DNA of 64,000 bases from assembly GCA_963921935.1 (NCBI GenBank), contig OY998180.1, positions 372,001 through 436,000 of the forward strand, in the 5' to 3' direction. The position numbers and the translations under genes were made by a program. Within the stretch, counting starts at the first letter, position 1. Every line of letters starts with the position of its first letter. The notes below the pieces were generated by a model. It saw only the letters and a list, made by a program, of their open reading frames with translations, was not told the origin of the DNA and did not search any database. Origin of the DNA: Galeruca laticollis. Lineage: Eukaryota; Arthropoda; Insecta; Coleoptera; Chrysomelidae. This document shows, piece by piece, positions 49,659 through 59,710 of this stretch.

Positions 49659-50735
49659 AATCCGTCGGACTCGATCCACTTGCGGATCGAAATCGAAAGG
49701 AACGAATCCGCAAAAGTATCGAAAGTTCCCAACACTACTACAAACGATGTAGATAATTGTGGTAGCATTTTAATTTTTTCAGTAGGCACTGTGATACTCA
49801 AAAAATGAAATTATCCATTAAATCATTGACACCACAGCAGATGAAATTGAGAATTACTTTAATATATCTAAAATCGTTTGTAGTATATATCAGTACACAA
49901 TTGATTTTATAGTAAGCATATTAGCCTCTGAAAAACAGTTAAAAATCGAATCAACCGATAATAAAACCAACTCATTTTGATCTCACCCTCACTACAAACG
50001 ATGTAGATAATTGTGTTAGCATTTCAATTTTTTCAGTAGACATTGTGATACACGAAAAATAAAATTATACATTAAATCAATAACACCACATCAGATAAAA
50101 TCGAAAATCACTTTAATACATCTAAAATCGTTTGTAGTATATATCAGAACACTTTTGAATTTGTAGTTAAAATATTGGTCTCTGAAAAACATTGGATAAT
50201 AAAGCCAATTTATTCTGATCTCGCCCTTACTATAAACGATGTAGATAATTGTGGTGGCATTTTAATTTTTTCAGTTGACATTGTGATACTCACAAAATAG
50301 AACCATCCATTGAAACATTGACATCACAGCAACTAAATTTAAAATCAATTCAATATATCTGAAATCGTTTGTAGTATATATCATAACACTCTTGAATTTG
50401 TACTACAAACGATGTAGATAATTGTGGTAGCATTTTAATTTTTTCAGTAGGCATTGTGATACTCAAAAAATAAAATTATCCATTAAATCATTGACACCAC
50501 AGCAGAAAAAGTTGAGAATTACTTTAATATATCTAAAATCGTTTGTAGTATATATCAGTACAGTAAAGGAGCTAGGCGGGTTCGGCCTCATTCCTTATGT
50601 AAATTAACATGGGAAATCGCCAAGGTCCATCGTGGTAATTTTTGACGCAATTTCGATCTGCGCATGCGTCGGCCGTCAGCAATTTCCACATGCGCATCCA
50701 CCTTAGGACACGTTCGATATACATACAAAGATGCC

Positions 50736-50983
50736 ATAAGGGCACTAGCATATCTCCAATTGGACAACATGGACAACGAAGAAGAGGAGACAAGAGGTAA
50801 TGTCTTAAGGGCACTAGCATCTCTGATTGGTCGGATTGAAGTCGAACAAACGTCATTGGTGGAACATTTTACAGGATGTACGAAGATGCCATAAGGGCAC
50901 TAGCATCTCTGATTGGTTGGATTGAAGTGGAATAAACAACGAAGAAGAGGGGACAAGAGGTAATGTCATAAGGGCACTAGTGT
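50736..50983. repeat. Short tandem/mosaic repeats near the element terminus
   Basis: TAAGGGCACTAG occurs four times (about 50737, 50806, 50892 and 50969). The surrounding blocks (CAACGAAGAAGAGG at 50774 and 50937, ATCTCTGATTGGT twice) show an underlying period near 163 bp. It lies between the left junction and the polB 3' end; no gene is evident in 50562-51127. Confidence 0.7.
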
Positions 50984-51052
50984 ACCATGACGTCACCCAA
51001 GCTCAGTCAGTCGATAATGGGGTATCAAAATAAAGAACAATTGAATAAACAT

Positions 51053-51058
51053 TTTATT
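51053..51058 (-). terminator. Polyadenylation signal AATAAA for polB
   Basis: AATAAA on the minus strand about 70 nt downstream of the polB stop codon. Confidence 0.5.
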
Positions 51059-51127
51059 GTACAATATAAAATTGAAAAGTTTAATAAATGAAAATAATAA
51101 CAATAATTTCTATTCTTATATAAATCT

Positions 51128-54100
51128 TTAAGGAATAATGGTGTCAACATCCATATAGGCATCAATGGAATAGTGACCCCATGGTAAGGTTTCATCGGAA
51201 CCAGGAAGAATAAATCGCTTTTCATCCTCAGGACTCAACGCTACTTTATCTTGAACAATTGAATGGACTAGATGTTTGTCGGCATGAATTAGATTTTGGG
51301 AAACGGTTTTCTGTGTGAAGGTGTCAAGGCAATTTTCATAGTCTTCAAACGTGATTACGGTCTTCACAACTGACGATTTTACCCCTTTAGCTTTCTTAGT
51401 TATTCCAACGTTTCGAATAAGGCAGTCTATTTCTTCTTTCTCAAAACCATCATTCGCAAGACGTTTTCGTTTTTCCGCTAGATCATCTTCAGAGGTAAGT
51501 AACCGTGTTGCATACAATTTAGATCGTAACCCAACATAATCAGTCATTATGATACCATTGTTCTCATCCTTCATCATCCCAAGAACCTTCTTATTAACTT
51601 GAGGAATTCCATAAACGTTATCAAGAGGATAGTCTGAGGTGTCGAAATATTTATAACAATCAATCTTCATTACTTCATATGGATCTTGATCTCGAATCTC
51701 ATATATCAGACTATCGGTATCGGTGTACAGCACAGTACAGTTCTCACTGAAACGGTTCATCATGTACTCATAGTGAAAATCATATATCGTAGTTTTAGCC
51801 AGATCTAAAATTGCCATTCCTACATATATCGGTTTATTTAACCATATTTGCAGCTTCCGTAATTCGATGGCAACTAGGTTTTCGCTGAAAATCGTACTAT
51901 TCTTAAACTCGGGCTTAGCTATGTATGATTCAGCACCATATCGACCGCTCCAATGAGAAACTAGCTTTACATCAACGCGTTTGCGCACGTTTTCCATGGT
52001 TTTACCTGCAACAATTAGAAAAAGTGATTAGTATAGAAATATTTATATAAAACTAGTAATACTCACCAAACACGGCATTGTTCATCAGTTTGAATAGGTT
52101 CTTCTCAAACTCATTCTTCGCAGCCTTACGTAACTCGGTGTTTAAGTCAATGTAGGGCTTTAACCATGAACTCTGCTTGAATTTCAATACTCGATGTATT
52201 TTTGCCAATACAAGCCCATTCTGTAACGCTTGCTTCAATGCTCGGTAATGTATAACGTATTTTGTTTTATTAGTTAGGGTACCCATCAACTTGGTCTCCT
52301 CATTCGATCTTGTAGCAGGCATCACGGTCTTAGGATTTAGGTGTTCAGGACAAAATGGAATATCCTTATGCAAATCATGTAAATGAGAAGGATACTCCAA
52401 ATCAACTTCGAGCATGTACCCCTCAGAAGCATTGTCAGCAATTTGTGTAACGTCTATATTAGAGTCACACCACTCAAATCCTCCATATGGTAACGCTTGA
52501 CTCATCGCCCATCCATACTAAAACATTAAAATTAATTGAAATAATTACCTAAAATGAAAAAAACTAAAAAACATACCTGATTATTGATATCATTGTACAT
52601 TAAATATTTCGATGGATTTGAAGGATTATAAGTGGGCATATACTTATTGTTGGCTCGAGCACGACGTTTTCCGCAAACTTGACTAAGTCCACCACGTATA
52701 CCACGCTCAACAAACAAAAACATGTCTACATCAGTGAGAAGTTCCAATTCTTGTCCAGTATGTTTCAGCATAGCATCGAATGTAAATCCCGGTAATGTAT
52801 AATAATGTGCAGGATCGATGTTATACGTAGCAATACAACTGGAACGAAACTGCTCAAAAACATCAGCAAGAAGAAGGATATCGGTCTTCATATACAACTC
52901 TACATATTCACCTAAGGTTTGACATTGAAACGTATTCCAGACGCGTTGTGCTCTACTATAAAGTTTACGTGAGCAGGGTTTATCTTCGAGATTATTATAG
53001 AAAGACTCGATAGGAGGTAACCGTGTTTCTTCAAAGCGGTCGAAAGAATTGAAATAGTCATAAGGCATCACCCCCTTCTTAGTTAACATTGTGAATTCTT
53101 CCTTGGGAACACTAGAAAACTGAGATCTCAAATTTGGAAATTCGGTTAAATACGAGGAGAGTTTATCGAGAGATGATGCCATGAATCGGAAGCTATCAAT
53201 AAATCTGAAACGGATTCGTGCATCTTCAACATGTTTTGTGAAGGAAATATATTTTTCTTTTGTAATAGGAAGCAAATCAATAGATCCAGTCATGCGGGTA
53301 GCAATGTCTTCGATGATGAAATTTGCATCATAACCAGATAAGTTGTGGAACACAACATTAACAGTAGGCGAATCCTGATAGTTAATATTGCACCCCTCAT
53401 GTGCTGCACCTCTATAATTGTTTTCAGGAATAAGATGATCATGATCTCGGACTTTCTTATCGGTAGCGGAAAATGGCTTTTCACAAATATGACATTCGGT
53501 AGCAGCTTGAAACTGACGTTCTTGATTAGGAGTCATGTGAATTCCATAAGGACATAGGAACACCGTACTAATATCTTGAGCAAGGAGATTTAGCTCATCA
53601 GCAAACCAGCGCATACAATCTTCACCCAAATAACTTTTATAAAAGGAAAGCGTATCATCGTACGAACACTTGAAGTAATACCCAACGGCTGCAGGAATAT
53701 GCTGTTGTGGCTTCTTAGAATCCCCTGTCTGCTTCAAAACACTCTCGAGATCTGCATATACTATAAAAGGTGCCTTTACCTTATTCTTGAAGTTTTTGAA
53801 TTTAAGAACGTTTTTTCCAGGTTCCGGCATTTTAATTGCAGTTTCGTTTAATTTTATACAGTCTTCAAGATGGTTATTAAGTGTCTCCTGTGATCTATAA
53901 TAATGTAGACATCTATCACAGAAGTATTTCTTACAATTATGTTTGCTTAACTGCCTCGAAAGAAGTCTTGATAGATTCTTTATCCAAACAAAGTGATATT
54001 TCGTTGGCGCTTCATCATATCTATCTTGTACCATCAACAAATTGACATGTTTATCCATCTTATTCCTTGTAAGGTAAGTTGGTAGAGTAATAAAGGACTT

Positions 54101-55048
54101 TCGATCTTTTTGCAGAATATAAACATTTATGGATATACCATTTTGCTTCTCAAAAGTAGGGATCTGCTTCATAGTCATGGGAAACTGAATGCCTTTTAGC
54201 TTTAATATAGTCGAATAGTGCGGATATGATGAAATTCTATCAGAATTGCTTCTAACAGGATACAGTGCCGACGTCACCGCCCAAGCAAAACAAGAATCAT
54301 CCTCATTTTTGATGTTAATACATGCCTCCCTCTTTTTTATTACTGTAGGTAAATCAATATACGAGGATCCCAGTTGTGGAGTATATTTATTGATATTAAC
54401 ACCTAAGTTCACCACCTTCTTCAACGCCCAACCACTATCACGTTCTTGAAACTCCTCCAGGTCTTTAAGGATAGGTGCAACGACTTTAGTATCAAACCAG
54501 TTATCAATGTTTGTATCTTTATAAATTGGTGAATTGTTCGTTGTAAAATATTTAAACTCATTGAGAATCTGATCTCCTTTAACAATTTCAAATTCACCTC
54601 CGAAAGCTACATTTACCTTAACAGCTACTTCCTTTTTTAATATATTATGTATACGTCGTTTAAAGATAGCCTTACAATCTTTGAGAAATGCCATAGGATC
54701 CTTATGCTTCAGGTTCGAGATGGTGCCAGTTCTGATGCGGTTGTTAGATGATGCCTCTAAATCATCCCATTTTACACGATGTTTTGCAGTTTCAATATGA
54801 GATGATAAGTCTCCACCATGTTTTTGAATATATTTAAATTGGTTACGATATGACTTTATTTGAGTTATACTAGTTAGAATATGCTGCTTTTCTCCAATAT
54901 TTTTGGCACTTCGTAACGCATCATTTAGTTTCTTTATAGCTTTCCTACACTCCGTAAGCCCTTTCGTCACTTGGTGTTCATTATAATTAGATGTTATAAG
55001 ACCGAACAGAGTAGCAACATGTTTCACGAGATTCACAAAGAGACTCAT
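51128..55048 (-). CDS. polB: Polinton-type DNA polymerase B, three exons, 1266 aa
   Basis: Exons are 52577-55048, 52067-52517 and 51128-52005; introns of 59 and 61 nt with GT-AG ends restore YGWAM after DINNQ and FGKTMENVRKR. A large N-terminal region holds KNEDDSCFAWAV (~247-258) and a C2H2-like finger at about 377-397 (CDRC...HLEDC). The exonuclease motifs are YADLES (D432, E434), FHNLSGYDANF (567-577) and YMKTD (719-723). Between the first two lies an endonuclease-VII-like Cys/His cluster (CHIC...RDHDH...RGAAHEGC, ~519-553). Polymerase motif A is DINNQYGWAM (Gln where Leu is usual), motif B KLMNNAVFG, and motif C YTDTDS (~1068-1073). All key acids are present and the frame is open, so it may be functional. 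It lies next to the left terminus, pointing outward. The product would replicate the element's linear DNA. Confidence 0.9.
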
Positions 55049-55292
55049 AATAAGGATGAAACTTTTTTTACGTAAGCACTTTGAACAAAGAACTGTAATC
55101 GAATGAGCATTATCGAGATATGAGGGGTAACAAGTTAACTTCTAGTCGGACGGAAGACTGAACGATAACATTTTTTCCAAAAAAAGACCCGCGAATGAGG
55201 AAATTTGTGTCTGTTTTTCCATAAGAAAGCATGTAAAAATGATGCATTTTAAGCTAATTGAGCAATTCTGACACTTTTTAACCGTAATATTT
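55049..55292. other. polB 5' flank
   Basis: AT-rich sequence upstream of the polB ATG. A 61-codon minus-strand ORF (55142-55327) has no recognisable domain. The mirror copy in the right arm is interrupted by the LINE-tail insertion. Confidence 0.4.
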
Positions 55293-55740
55293 GAGGAAGA
55301 TATGATATATTCAAGTAATGATTCCAATTAACAAACAGTGAAATAAGAAGTTTATGATCTGTATCTGCAGGCTACGATTTAGCTAGACCACAAATTCTAT
55401 TCCGGCAACCTTCAGGACCATTGATTACGAGAAAAAGTATGTCACCATTCAAGGAATTTTAGAAGAATAATAAATTACTTATAAATTGAAAACTTTTTGC
55501 CTATTATGATATTTTTACTTGAGGAGGATATGATATATTCTAGTAATGATTCCAATTAACAAACAGTGAAATAAGAAGTTAATAATCTGTATCTGCAGAC
55601 TACGATTTAGCTAGACCACAAATTATATTCCGACAACCTTCAGGACCATTGATTACGAGAAAAAATCACCATTCGACAAATTTTAAAACAATAATTAATT
55701 ACTTATAAATTGAAATCTTGAATTTATCGATCACGATTTG
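55293..55740. repeat. Two ~228-bp tandem copies, left arm
   Basis: GAGGAAGATATGATATATTC at 55293 and a one-base variant at 55521 open two copies that share about 200 bp, including CAAACAGTGAAATAAGAAG and ACCTTCAGGACCATTGATTA. Mirrored at about 61939-62386. Non-coding. Confidence 0.85.
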
Positions 55741-55814
55741 TTTATTATTTTTCTATATTATCTATTTACCCATAGTTAAACATATACTATTATTTATTAT
55801 CTATTTTTTATATG

Positions 55815-56039
55815 TGAGGTCGAAGGAGATTCTTTAATAGCCTTTAGGCAACAATTTTCCCTGATATGTGTTAAAAACATACAGAAAATACTATACGCAC
55901 TTGAACTAATAGATAACCGCATGTTTTGTAGGCATGTCTTACAGATATCCTAGTTAAGTACTGCTCCCACAGTGTGGTAACTACCGTATTTCTGTGCGGA
56001 ATAAAGTCGATCCCCCGTTTTATATCCGGAGAGACCTCA
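55815..56039 (-). promoter_or_regulatory. TATA-containing repeat unit, left arm, copy nearer polB
   Basis: The unit begins TGAGGT and ends ACCTCA. On the minus strand it carries TATAAAA (56018-56024), then CGGGGGATCGAC and GTGGGAGCAGTAC. Shared with the second unit at 56161-56369. It lies upstream of polB in the same orientation, so it may be a promoter, though about 1 kb from the ATG. Confidence 0.4.
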
Positions 56040-56160
56040 AAAAAAATACTTATATGGTTAAGAGAAATCGATATACGAGACCCACTACTTTTTTCCAACC
56101 AAAAATTCAATTACAATTTAAACTACAATACATCTCAAAAATTTATAAAAAATTTACATA

Positions 56161-56369
56161 TGAGGTCATAGGCACTCTTCAATAGCCTTTAGGCGACTCT
56201 AACCCATACCAGAAGGATACTGTTCGTACATAACTCAAAAGGTGACTGCTCGGGTTGTAATCGAGTCTAACCGACACCCTAAGTTTTTTGTACTCCTCCC
56301 ACTGTGTGGTACCTGTCATATCTCTGTGTAGGAAAAGTCGGTACCCTTTTTATACCCGAAGGAACCTCA
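56161..56369 (-). promoter_or_regulatory. TATA-containing repeat unit, left arm, distal copy
   Basis: Same TGAGGT...ACCTCA frame with TATAAAAA at 56347-56354 on the minus strand, preceded by CGGG and followed by GGGTACCGAC. It also shares AATAGCCTTTAGGC with the other unit. The inverted ends give it a MITE-like look. Confidence 0.4.
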
Positions 56370-56445
56370 TTGTATGCTATCAAAATTATATATCACAACT
56401 AAAACGATAAATATTTTTGTAGGTAAATATTCAAAAGATACTTAC

Positions 56446-56533
56446 TCGTTTGCCTATTTCCTTCTGCAGCAATCTTCACCCCAGGCGCGAGCTGTTGTGT
56501 ACCACACGTCATCGCGATTTTAGAAGAGCCCAT
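56446..56533 (-). other. Candidate short coding exon, left arm
   Basis: An ATG at 56533 opens 29 codons (starting MGSSKIAMTCGTQQLAPG) and ends at a strong splice donor (A|GTAAGTA). It is more GC-rich than its surroundings and conserved in the other arm (61146-61233). No homology is recognised; the next exon is not established. Confidence 0.3.
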
Positions 56534-56984
56534 CTAATTCGGACGTCAGACTAGAAATAAAAATTTATTAGTCTAATATTTTACTTACCAAAATTTTTAA
56601 CAATTGACAATCAATTAAACTTTTTTGCTTGAGTCTATCTACATCCCACCACTTTTTATAACAAACAATGATGATCTTACCACACAAACTATTACATCGT
56701 CGCAGACTAGTGAAATTACTAGTAAAAACAATTATATATAGGTGTATATTTCCATATTAATTAATTTTTATGCAACTCTAAATAAAAAGGTTCAAAATAT
56801 TCATAACAAAAGATCTCCTCAGATGTCTATTCTACATAAGAATCAATGCATATTTATACTTTCATCTAAGTCGATGACGTCATAGATTCTCGTTACCAAT
56901 AACATACCTTATCAGCGAAAACCGACAAGTCCAAACAAGTTCATACTAAAACGGATACATGATTTCAAAGAAAAAACTTGAGTT

Positions 56985-57965
56985 ATGATGAAAAATTATA
57001 TGATTGTCACAGTGATTTTTCATTATGTCCAAAAGATAATATTCCACCTGATTCAAAATATAAAAAAGTTAATGACTACCCATTATCCTAAAAATAATTA
57101 TAAAATTCACTACCGGACACTAAACGATTGACATTGAAAAAGATACATAGGTTTCAAAAATTCGAGCGGAATTCTTGGTTGAAGACATATATATTGATTT
57201 AAACAACCATTTAAGAAATTTAGCAAACAATGATTTTGAATCTTCATAAACTTATTAATAAAACAATGGAAAATTCTCGAAAGTACCGTTATGTTAAATT
57301 ACATAAATCTTCAGACGGCCGCTACAGTATAAAACATTTCATTGCAATTCCTTTGTTACATTATAGTAAAATTTTTAATGAAAATCTAGTAGCTTTTAAA
57401 TTAAAAAGGACTGAAATAGTTTTCGGTAAACCTCTTTATATAGGTGTGACTATTTTAGATATTTCAAAAACCATAATGTATAATTTTAATTATGATTTTA
57501 TGATACCGAAATTGGATCTTAAAGATGTAAATTATTATACACGGATATCGATAGTTTTATTTATGAATTAATAAAAACAACTTAGATAAATTTGACGCGA
57601 GTGACTATCCTTCAGGTAATCCTCTCAATATTATTCAAGTTAATAAAAAATGTAAAATGAAGGATGAGGCGGAATCTCAAATTATTACTCAAAATGTATT
57701 CATGACTAATAAAGAGCAGAAACAAGATTTGCGAAATGATAATAATAAAGGAATAATTAAAAAATAATGGGAATTAACAAGAATGTTGCTAAAAATCGAA
57801 TAACCTTCAATGATTATTGTAAAATGTTCGAGAAGCTTAGAACCTAGATATGAAAATCAATTTAACATAACAAACATCAAAGTTTTTAGTGTTGAACAAA
57901 ATAAAATTGTTTTAAGCGCATTTGATGATGGAAGATACATATGAGCAAAACACTCTTCCGTGAAG
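56985..57965 (+). pseudogene. Decayed second PolB relic, left arm
   Basis: Plus-strand pieces match the C-terminal half of a PolB. They include LYDCHSDFSLCPKDNIPP, KKIHRFQKFERNSWLKTYID, KQWKILES, then an open 113-codon stretch (57230-57571) with NENLVAFKLKRTEIVFGKPL and ILDISKTIMYNFNYDFM. After that come DASDYPSGNP, QVNKKCKMKDEA and VEQNKIVLSAFDDGRYI. Motif C is damaged and stops and frameshifts abound. It is quite divergent from the intact polB 2 kb away and in the opposite orientation, so it is an older, separate acquisition. Confidence 0.8.
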
Positions 57966-58175
57966 TTACTATAGTATAAATAAACCCAATTCATAAATAG
58001 GGCTACAATATGTGGGTGAAGGGTGAGTCATATCATAATATAGCGATTGTCTGTTAATGCAAAAGCATAAAACGATGTTAAAGAACATTTTTTTATTGTT
58101 CAGAAAATATAAAAGATCTACAATTTATACCAAATTATTTGCATGATGTTATAATTATTGAATCAGATTTGGTGT

Positions 58176-58206
<31 letters not shown>

Positions 58207-58819
58207 TAAATAGATACTGTATATGTTTTAATCACTATTGTGTAAGTGTTTTCGATGACTCGAATTTATTTTATAAAAAAACAAAATGGATATTAAAATC
58301 CATGTTATAAGATATCATTGTACTAATTTATATCGCTCAAAATATTACATACGTCATAAAACAAAAGTCATACAAACACTTTTAAAGGAAATCTAAAAAT
58401 AAGTTGAATTTTCATACCTTTTTTACTAGTTACACCGCCAAAACACAGAAACTACCGAACTTTTGAAAGTCAGTTTGAACGCTTTTGAATTTGAAAAAAC
58501 CACGCCCGTATAGATTACTCAGATTTTAATAATTTTGTCTGTTCATAATTTACGTCACACATCCGACTCAACAAAGAAACTTATATAAAATGAATATTGG
58601 ATTACTTTATAGGAGAAAAATATTTTTGTATTATCAGTAATCAACCGCAATATATCACAATGGATAAAATACTGAATCGAATCGTAGAAAACAAAATGAA
58701 TTGAGGAAACTTATCACTAATCAAAAAATAACTACAAAGTATGATGAATGTGGTTTTGGAAAAAACATTTTTATAATTTTCAAGACTCATTTTAACGTAG
58801 TGTTTACCAGGGTCGTCAA
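57966..58819. other. Inner non-coding part of left arm with (AT)n run
   Basis: No gene seen. A pure AT dinucleotide run lies near 58177-58203; its right-arm partner (59486-59500) is shorter. Confidence 0.6.
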
Positions 58820-58863
58820 ATATCTAGAATACTTACGCTGAGATGTACCAGATGTACCACAAC
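58820..58863. other. Loop at the centre of the palindrome
   Basis: About 44 bp of unique sequence between the arms, with a 9-bp direct repeat AGATGTACC. The arms start with ACCAGGGTCGTC and its complement on either side. Confidence 0.85.
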
Positions 58864-59710
58864 ATTGACGACGACCCTGGTAAACGCTACGTTAAAATGA
58901 GTCTTGAAAATTATAAAAATGTTTTTTCCAAAACCACATTCATCATACTTTGTAGTTATTTTTTGATTAGTGATAAGTTTCCTCAATTCATTTTGTTTTC
59001 TACGATTCGATTCAGTATTTTATCCATTGTGATATATTGCGGTTGATTACTGATAATACAAAAATATTTTTCTCCTATAAAGTAATCCAATATTCATTTT
59101 ATATAAGTTGTCTTTGTTGAGTCGGATGTGTGATGTAAATTATGAACAGACAAAATTATTAAAATCTGAGTAATCTATACGGGCGTGGTTTTTTCAAATT
59201 CAAAAGCGTTCAAACTGACTTTCAAAAGTTCGGTAGTTTCTGTGTTTTGGCGGTGTAACTAGTAAAAAAGGTATGAAAATTCAACTTATTTTTAGATTTC
59301 CTTTAAAAGTGTTTGTATGACTTTTGTTTTATGACGTATGTAATATTTTGAGCGATATAAATTAGTACAATGATATCTTATAACATGGATTTTAATATCC
59401 ATTTTGTTTTTTCATAAAATAAATTCGAGTCATCGAAAACACTTACACAATAGTGATTAAAACATATACAGTATCTATTTAATTTATATATATATATATT
59501 ACACCAAATCTGATTCAATAATTATAACATCATGCAAATAATTTGGTATAAATTGTAGATCTTTTATATTTTCTGAACAATAAAAAAATGTTCTTTAACA
59601 TCGTTTTATGCTTTTGCATTAACAGACAATCGCTATATTATGATATGACTCACCCTTCACCCACATATTGTAGCCCTATTTATGAATTGGGTTTATTTAT
59701 ACTATAGTAA

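Larger units (their letters stand above)
46698..49737 (+). mobile_element. Complete hAT DNA transposon inserted in the satellite
   Basis: The 3040-bp element begins TAGTGATG and ends CAACACTA (terminal inverted repeat TAGTGNTG). It is flanked by the perfect 8-bp duplication CTACAAAC at 46690-46697 and 49738-49745, the hAT-typical size. The satellite reads continuously if the element and one target copy are removed. The sub-terminal palindrome CGTTCCGAGGAACG occurs near both ends (46788-46801 and 49645-49658), and there are further copies of GGAACGAATCC. It encodes one transposase. With apparently intact gene and ends it may be autonomous. Confidence 0.95.
23492..50561. repeat. AT-rich satellite array, ~170-bp and ~254-bp monomers
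   Basis: About 24 kb of tandem repeats (the hAT insertion 46698-49737 excluded), on the order of 100 monomers. Each monomer is anchored by ACGATGTAGATAATTGTGG and contains ATCGTTTGTAGTATATATC. Spacings between anchors cluster near 169-173 and 253-255 bp, with deletion variants such as 196, 232 and 238. The long form carries about 85 extra bases (from the ATTAGTCTCTGAAAAAC block to CTCACCCTCAC). In the short form ATCGTTTGTAGTA and TACTACAAACGAT make a perfect 13-bp inverted repeat with a 24-nt spacer (for example 40660-40672 and 40697-40709). Small ORFs inside are by-products of the repeat. Confidence 0.95.
53832..58819 (+). repeat. Left arm of a >10-kb inverted repeat (visible part)
   Basis: Paired with 58864-64000. 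Mirrored features sum to about 117676-117685 near the centre, and to 117832 beyond the 153-bp gain in the right arm. The arms match through polB exon 1, the non-coding flank and the inner PolB relic. They differ by scattered substitutions, the length of an AT run and the insertion at 62481-62645. The left arm must continue to at least 53832, where the window ends on the other side; the full extent is unknown. Confidence 0.95.

Noticed and set aside
23492..50561. CRISPR-like array of repeats and spacers
   Set aside because: Units of ~170-254 bp are similar throughout and have no unique spacers; the surrounding genes are eukaryotic transposons. It is a satellite.
50572..50894. Overlapping short ORFs on both strands near the Polinton-like terminus
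   Set aside because: They cover the tandem repeats, conflict with each other and show no domain.
55815..56369. Small structured RNA or ribozyme in the TGAGGT...ACCTCA units
   Set aside because: I could not find a hammerhead core or other known catalytic motif; TATA boxes explain the conserved part more simply.
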